Source of the DNA: an uncultured Micavibrio sp.
GTDB taxonomy: Bacteria > Pseudomonadota > Alphaproteobacteria > Micavibrionales > UBA1664
Length of the DNA: 10,875 nucleotides
Direction of reading: 5' to 3'
Assembly: GCA_937896295.1 (NCBI GenBank)
Contig: CALBME010000208.1
Coordinates: 1 to 10,875 of the forward strand
A program made the translations under genes and the position numbers. Below the pieces are notes generated by a model. That model worked only from the letters and a program-made list of their open reading frames with translations. It searched no databases and was not told the origin of the DNA. This document shows, piece by piece, positions 7,514-10,875 of the stretch. Position 1 is the first letter of the stretch, and each line of letters starts with the position of its first letter.

Positions 7514-8456
7514 ACCACGCATCATAGGCGGCGGATGCCACCATATCGACGCTCAACCCTTCCATCAGGCAGGGCGCGGTCCTGCTGTCATATCCGGGAT
7601 AGTCGATCAACTGGGCGAAGTTTTTGGGCGTAGCGATGTATGATTGTCCCCACGGGCGGTAGATATGCGGCCAGCTGGGGCCGAACAGGCCAAGGGTCGG
7701 CACACCGGCGGCGGCGGCGCAGTGGCTTAAACCGGAATCATTCCCGACAAAGAAATCACAGCGCGCGATGCAGGCCGCGGCCAGTTCGGGCCGCCCCTTT
7801 GCGATCAGGTCGATGCGCATGTGTTCGGGAATGCTGTCCAGCACGGGGCGGGCCTGCGCCTCCTCCCCCGGTGCGGCGATCACGGCGATGCGGGCACCGG
7901 GCAGGATGCCGCCCTCGCCGGTCAGGATTTTCAAAAGCGCGATGAACCGGTCCGCAGGCCACGTCTTGGCAAACCAGTTGGCGGCCGGACCCACGCCCAG
8001 CACCGGTCCGCCGGGCGGTACCAGCTGCGCGGCGGCGGCCAGCGTTTCGGCTGAAAACCACAGGCGCGGCTGCGGCGTGTAATCCAGTTTCATCACGTCG
8101 GCGTTCTGTTCGACCTTGTGGCGCTGGCTGTCGATATGGGGTCCGAAGATGAATTTCTGCTTCGATACGATCAGGCGGGATACAGCCGAATTGCGCAGGT
8201 CGATCACCATGTCCCAGCGGGTCAGGACCACCTGTTTCCACAGTTTGCGCCAATGCCCGGCGCGTTTTTCCTTTTTTAGGGCGATCACGCGTTCCACCTG
8301 CGGGATGGGGGTGAAAAACCCCGTCACCAGCGGGCCGCAGGCCACCGTGATCCGCGCGTCGGGATAGCGGGTAACGATATGGTCCATAAGCCCCATGCCG
8401 AAAATGGCGTCCCCGATGCGGGTGGCGGCAATAAAGAGGATCTTCGGCTTTTTCAT
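7470..8456 (-). CDS. glycosyltransferase family 9 protein (ADP-heptose:LPS heptosyltransferase-like)
   Basis: GT9 enzymes transfer heptose from ADP-heptose to the lipopolysaccharide inner core at the cytoplasmic face of the inner membrane. The 328-residue protein has the usual length and GT-B layout. The N-terminal domain opens with KILFIAATRIGDAIFG (5-20; the family's G-D loop, D16). A linker holds GVGPAANWFAKTWPADRF (154-171). The C-terminal donor-site motif is FFVGNDSGLSHCAAAAGVP (235-253; D240, H245), followed by LGLFGP. No signal peptide or membrane helix is seen. Exact specificity (WaaC, WaaF, WaaQ type or another sugar) cannot be read from this alone, so no symbol is given. Its Ala/Pro/Lys-rich C terminus overlaps the kinase 3' end. 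Its ATG is 29 bp from the divergent ygfZ ATG and lacks a Shine-Dalgarno sequence. No other LPS gene is in the window. Confidence 0.9.
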   Translation of the reverse strand: MKKPKILFIAATRIGDAIFGMGLMDHIVTRYPDARITVACGPLVTGFFTPIPQVERVIALKKEKRAGHWRKLWKQVVLTRWDMVIDLRNSAVSRLIVSKQKFIFGPHIDSQRHKVEQNADVMKLDYTPQPRLWFSAETLAAAAQLVPPGGPVLGVGPAANWFAKTWPADRFIALLKILTGEGGILPGARIAVIAAPGEEAQARPVLDSIPEHMRIDLIAKGRPELAAACIARCDFFVGNDSGLSHCAAAAGVPTLGLFGPSWPHIYRPWGQSYIATPKNFAQLIDYPGYDSRTAPCLMEGLSVDMVASAAYDAWFKAKAAAPAPQKTA

Positions 8457-8485
8457 CGGGGGCAGAATGCTATATAAAAGGCCCT
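8457..8485. promoter_or_regulatory. 29-bp divergent intergenic region with TATATA box
   Basis: This short gap separates the GT9 start (minus strand) from the ygfZ start (plus strand). It contains the palindromic hexamer TATATA (8471-8476), a 5/6 match to the -10 consensus on either strand. It is placed 9 nt before the ygfZ ATG and 14 nt before the GT9 ATG. No convincing -35 is seen on either side; any would lie inside coding sequence. AAAAGG (8476-8481) could be a ygfZ Shine-Dalgarno sequence 4 nt from the ATG, but it overlaps the box and would be lost from an RNA starting at it. Confidence 0.4.
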
Positions 8486-9277
8486 ATGACAAAGGGTTAT
8501 TACACTGTCCTTCCGGGCCGCAGCGCCATCACCGTCCGCGGGGCGGATGCGGGCGATTTCCTGCAAGGTCTGGTAACGCAGGATATTCAGACGCTGAAGG
8601 CAGGGCGTCTTTCATACAGCGCCCTGCTGACCGCGCAGGGCAAATTCGATTACGATTTTTTCATGCGCCCGGTCGATGACGGGATCGAACTGGAATGTGA
8701 AACGCGCCTCGCCGACGCGCTGGTGGCGCGCCTGTCCATGTTCAAACTGCGCAAGGCGATCACCATCACCGCCGCGCCGGTGGACGTGTTTGCCGCGTGG
8801 GGGGATGAATGCATCTCCACCCCGCGCGATCCGCGCCATGTCGACCTTGGTTTTCGCATGCGCACGGCGCCCGATGGTTTCACCCAAACCGGTTTCGATG
8901 TGTATGACGTTTTACGCCTGTCGCTGGGTGTGCCTGATGGCAGCCGCGATTTCGCACGCGGCGAAGACACCGTCGCGGATATGGGGCTTGAAGACTGGAA
9001 CGGTGTGTCCTTTACCAAGGGCTGCTACATGGGTCAGGAACTGACCAGCCGCATGCATCACCGGGGTCTGGCCAAAAAGGCGCTGTACCCGGTCCGCATC
9101 AGCGGCGATGTCCTGCCGCCCTTTACCGATATCGTGGTCGATGGCCACATCATCGGGGAAATGCGTTCCAGCCACGGACAGCACGGACTGGCCATGCTGC
9201 GGCATGACGCGCTGGACCAGGCGAAAAAGGCCGGGCTTGTTCCCCTGCCCCGGCATAAGGGAACCGACCCCACCTGA
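8486..9277 (+). CDS. ygfZ: YgfZ/CAF17-type folate-binding Fe-S cluster protein
   Basis: YgfZ (Caf17/IBA57 group in mitochondria) supports the activity of certain Fe-S enzymes, such as MiaB-type radical-SAM proteins, using tetrahydrofolate and a conserved cysteine. The 263-residue cytoplasmic protein shows the diagnostic motif TKGCYMGQELTSRMHHRG (177-194, C180). It also has the GcvT-like N-terminal pattern AITVRGADAGDFLQGLVTQDI and SALLTAQGKFDYDFF. A DVLRLSLGVPDG segment (141-152) precedes the motif. The C-terminal part (about 195-255, including GEMRSSHGQHGLAMLRHDAL) fits the barrel domain. Length is slightly below the E. coli protein (326 residues), as in many alphaproteobacterial forms. It is divergent from the GT9 gene and followed after 16 nt by a TerB-like gene, probably in one transcript. 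Confidence 0.93.
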   Translation: MTKGYYTVLPGRSAITVRGADAGDFLQGLVTQDIQTLKAGRLSYSALLTAQGKFDYDFFMRPVDDGIELECETRLADALVARLSMFKLRKAITITAAPVDVFAAWGDECISTPRDPRHVDLGFRMRTAPDGFTQTGFDVYDVLRLSLGVPDGSRDFARGEDTVADMGLEDWNGVSFTKGCYMGQELTSRMHHRGLAKKALYPVRISGDVLPPFTDIVVDGHIIGEMRSSHGQHGLAMLRHDALDQAKKAGLVPLPRHKGTDPT

Positions 9278-9293
9278 CGCCCGTTAGCGCTTC

Positions 9294-9761
9294 ATGGGCA
9301 AAATGGTCGATCCGGATAAGGGCGTGAGCGCGAGCGAATTCGCCATGTGGCGCGCCGTTTTTGCCTTCGCCTTTGCCGACCATGAAGTATCGCCCGAAGA
9401 ACGGGCCGTTCTGGACGAATACCGCACCACCATTCACTTCTCGCAAGACCAGCTTCTTACACTGAGCGGCGATTTTGCCAACCCGCAGGATGTGGAGGCG
9501 GTCTATCGCAAAATCCTTCTGCCCGAACATCGGCATAAATTCTGCGCGATTGCACGCGCGCTGGCATGGTGTGACGGCGATCTGGACCAGCAGGAAGAAC
9601 GCATCCTGAAAAAAGTCGCATGCCTGAAAAGTGTGGACTATGCCGACGACCTTAAAAAATCACGCAATCATCCAGAACTGCATGAGTATTACGAACAGTA
9701 CGAAAAAAACGGCATGATGGGCTTTTTCCAGCCCAAACCGTTGCTTGAGGTACGGGTTTAG
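9294..9761 (+). CDS. TerB-like helical protein
   Basis: This 155-residue, all-helical, acidic protein resembles the TerB-like superfamily, named after tellurite-resistance TerB. Stand-alone members are common and mostly uncharacterised, and no other ter gene is here, so tellurite resistance should not be assumed. Evidence is two similar helix-acidic loop-helix units: FAFADHEVSPEERAVLDEY (25-43) and LAWCDGDLDQQEERILKKV (90-108). The acidic loops (D29-E36, D94-E102) resemble the metal-binding-like loops of TerB. The C-terminal ~45 residues are charged and tyrosine-rich (HEYYEQYEKN), followed by a short hydrophobic end. The ATG at 9294 has no Shine-Dalgarno sequence; M4 (9303) is an alternative. 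It follows ygfZ by 16 nt. Its TAG overlaps the TAA of the convergent PPDK gene. The frame is certain; the family call is moderate. Confidence 0.65.
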   Translation: MGKMVDPDKGVSASEFAMWRAVFAFAFADHEVSPEERAVLDEYRTTIHFSQDQLLTLSGDFANPQDVEAVYRKILLPEHRHKFCAIARALAWCDGDLDQQEERILKKVACLKSVDYADDLKKSRNHPELHEYYEQYEKNGMMGFFQPKPLLEVRV

Positions 9762-10875
9762 GCGTTGGCCGCTTTTTTAAGCGGTACAGCACCCGTTGCC
9801 TGACCGGCCCTGATGGCCGCCTGAGCCGCGGCCAGACGCGCGATGGGTACGCGGTACGGCGAACAGGATACATAGTCGAGCCCGGCACTTTCAAAAAACT
9901 GGATCGAATCCGGATCACCGCCATGTTCACCGCAAATGCCGACTTTAAGATCGGGGCGGGTTTTACGGCCGCGTTCGACCCCGATTTTCACCAGCTGGCC
10001 GACGCCCTGCTGGTCGATCGTGGCAAAGGGATCGCGGGCAAAAATGCCGGCATCCTGATACGCAGGCAGGAAATTGCCCGCATCATCGCGCGACAGGCCC
10101 AGCGTGGTCTGGGTCAGGTCGTTGGTGCCAAAGCTGAAAAACGCGGCGTCATGCGCGATATCGTCCGCCATCAGCGCCGCGCGCGGCAGTTCGATCATGG
10201 TGCCGACCAGATAATCCTTCACGCCCACTTCGGCCGCGACGCGGTCGGTCATGGCTTTCAGGATGCTCAGCTCTTTGCGCGTGGCGATCAGGGGGATCAT
10301 GATTTCCGGCAAGACGTCGCCGACTTCTTTTGCGGCTTCGAAAATGGCGCGGACCTGCATTTCATAGATTTCGGGATAGGTAATGCCAAGGCGGCAGCCG
10401 CGATGGCCCAGCATGGGGTTCGCCTCGTGCAGCTGTCCCAGACGCTGGCGGACGCGTTTTTCCGGTATGCCGGCGCTGGCGGCAAAGGCCGCGACATCTG
10501 CATCCGAATGCGGCAGGAATTCATGCAAGGGCGGATCGAGCAGGCGCACCGTCACGGGCAGGCCCTTCATGATCTCAAACAGCGATCTGAAATCACCCTT
10601 CTGCATTGGGGCGAGATGAGCGAGCGCAGCTTTGCGCCCCTCCACGTCCTCGGCAAAGATCATTTCGCGCACGCGCTGGATCCGCGCGGGGTCGAAGAAC
10701 ATGTGTTCGGTCCGGCACAGGCCGATACCCTGCGCCCCGAAATGACGCGCGGTCGCGGCATCGTCCGGGGTTTCGGCGTTGGCGCGCACGCCCATGCGGC
10801 GGGCGGCGTCGGCCCATTCCATCAGTTGCGCAAAATCGCCGGAGAGTTCCGCCTGAATGGTCGGCACGCTGCCCA
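9758..10875 (-). CDS. ppdK: pyruvate, phosphate dikinase, C-terminal part (5' end outside the window)
   Basis: PPDK interconverts pyruvate + ATP + Pi and phosphoenolpyruvate + AMP + PPi in the cytoplasm, through a phosphohistidine on a swivelling domain. Only the C-terminal PEP/pyruvate-binding TIM barrel is here: about 371 of the family's ~880-900 residues. The frame is open at the right edge (codons GS-VPTIQAELSGDF), so the GTG at 10867 is internal, not a start. Motifs are GIGLCRTEHMFFD, LLDPPLHEFLP, ANPMLGHRGCRLGITYPEIY, GTMIELPRAAL, FGTNDLTQTTLG and GICGEHGGDP (catalytic Cys codon at 9934-9932). LLDPPLHEFLP and CGEHGG favour PPDK over the related PEP synthase and PTS enzyme I. The swivel histidine and ATP-binding domain would lie beyond the window. 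The TAA overlaps the TAG of the convergent TerB-like gene. Confidence 0.96.
   Translation of the reverse strand, partial: GSVPTIQAELSGDFAQLMEWADAARRMGVRANAETPDDAATARHFGAQGIGLCRTEHMFFDPARIQRVREMIFAEDVEGRKAALAHLAPMQKGDFRSLFEIMKGLPVTVRLLDPPLHEFLPHSDADVAAFAASAGIPEKRVRQRLGQLHEANPMLGHRGCRLGITYPEIYEMQVRAIFEAAKEVGDVLPEIMIPLIATRKELSILKAMTDRVAAEVGVKDYLVGTMIELPRAALMADDIAHDAAFFSFGTNDLTQTTLGLSRDDAGNFLPAYQDAGIFARDPFATIDQQGVGQLVKIGVERGRKTRPDLKVGICGEHGGDPDSIQFFESAGLDYVSCSPYRVPIARLAAAQAAIRAGQATGAVPLKKAANA

Noticed and set aside
6551..7525. A 324-codon minus-strand open frame opposite the LRR-kinase
   Set aside because: It is Arg/Gln/His-rich without a domain, and the plus strand has clear LRR and kinase motifs.
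9735..9759. AAACC ... GGTTT inverted repeat before the TerB-like stop
   Set aside because: The stem is 5 bp with a 15-nt loop and has no T tract; it is expected by chance.
9294..9761. Tellurite resistance assigned from the TerB-like protein
   Set aside because: No terA, terC, terD, terZ or similar gene is in the window, and stand-alone TerB-like proteins are common without this function.
9769..9784. CCGCTT-TTTT-AAGCGG hairpin near the ppdK 3' end as a terminator
   Set aside because: The stem is only 6 bp, the T run is the loop rather than a tail, and it is within the ppdK coding sequence on the minus strand.

Overview
The window reads as an ordinary chromosomal stretch of a GC-rich alphaproteobacterium. 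The evidence is the carB-greA order, a DUF2336 protein (a family known mainly from Alphaproteobacteria), a YafK-type L,D-transpeptidase domain, PPDK and a GT9 heptosyltransferase-like enzyme (which implies a Gram-negative envelope). I cannot name genus or species. I see no insertion sequence, phage gene, CRISPR array, tRNA or rRNA.

Layout: (1) 1-2223: the 3' half of carB (pyrimidine/arginine precursor synthesis), a strong terminator hairpin, a TTGACA-type promoter directly in front of that hairpin, and greA (transcription elongation factor). (2) 2237-3534: a small uncharacterised membrane-associated protein, then an exported L,D-transpeptidase/YafK-like peptidoglycan enzyme. (3) 3542-6184, minus strand: a DUF2336 helical-repeat protein followed by purA (AMP synthesis), separated by a bulged hairpin and a probable purA promoter. 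(4) 6254-7513, plus strand: a fusion of seven leucine-rich repeats and a reduced protein kinase, transcribed divergently from the DUF2336 gene. (5) 7470-8456, minus strand: a GT9 glycosyltransferase whose 3' end overlaps the kinase by 44 nt. (6) 8486-9761, plus strand: ygfZ (Fe-S cluster protein maintenance) and a TerB-like protein. (7) 9758-10875, minus strand: the C-terminal part of pyruvate phosphate dikinase, running off the right edge.

Most genes are housekeeping genes in separate small units, with very short intergenic spaces and several convergent 3' ends that touch or overlap. The least ordinary item is the LRR-kinase: its catalytic residues are present, but the glycine-rich loop has no glycine and the activation segment is very short. 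A second theme is start-site architecture. Several ATGs have no Shine-Dalgarno sequence and lie 7-9 nt downstream of a -10-like hexamer, which suggests leaderless or nearly leaderless mRNAs; purA, with a strong Shine-Dalgarno sequence, is the contrast. I found no convincing multi-gene undescribed system. The divergent DUF2336/LRR-kinase pair is the best candidate for follow-up.
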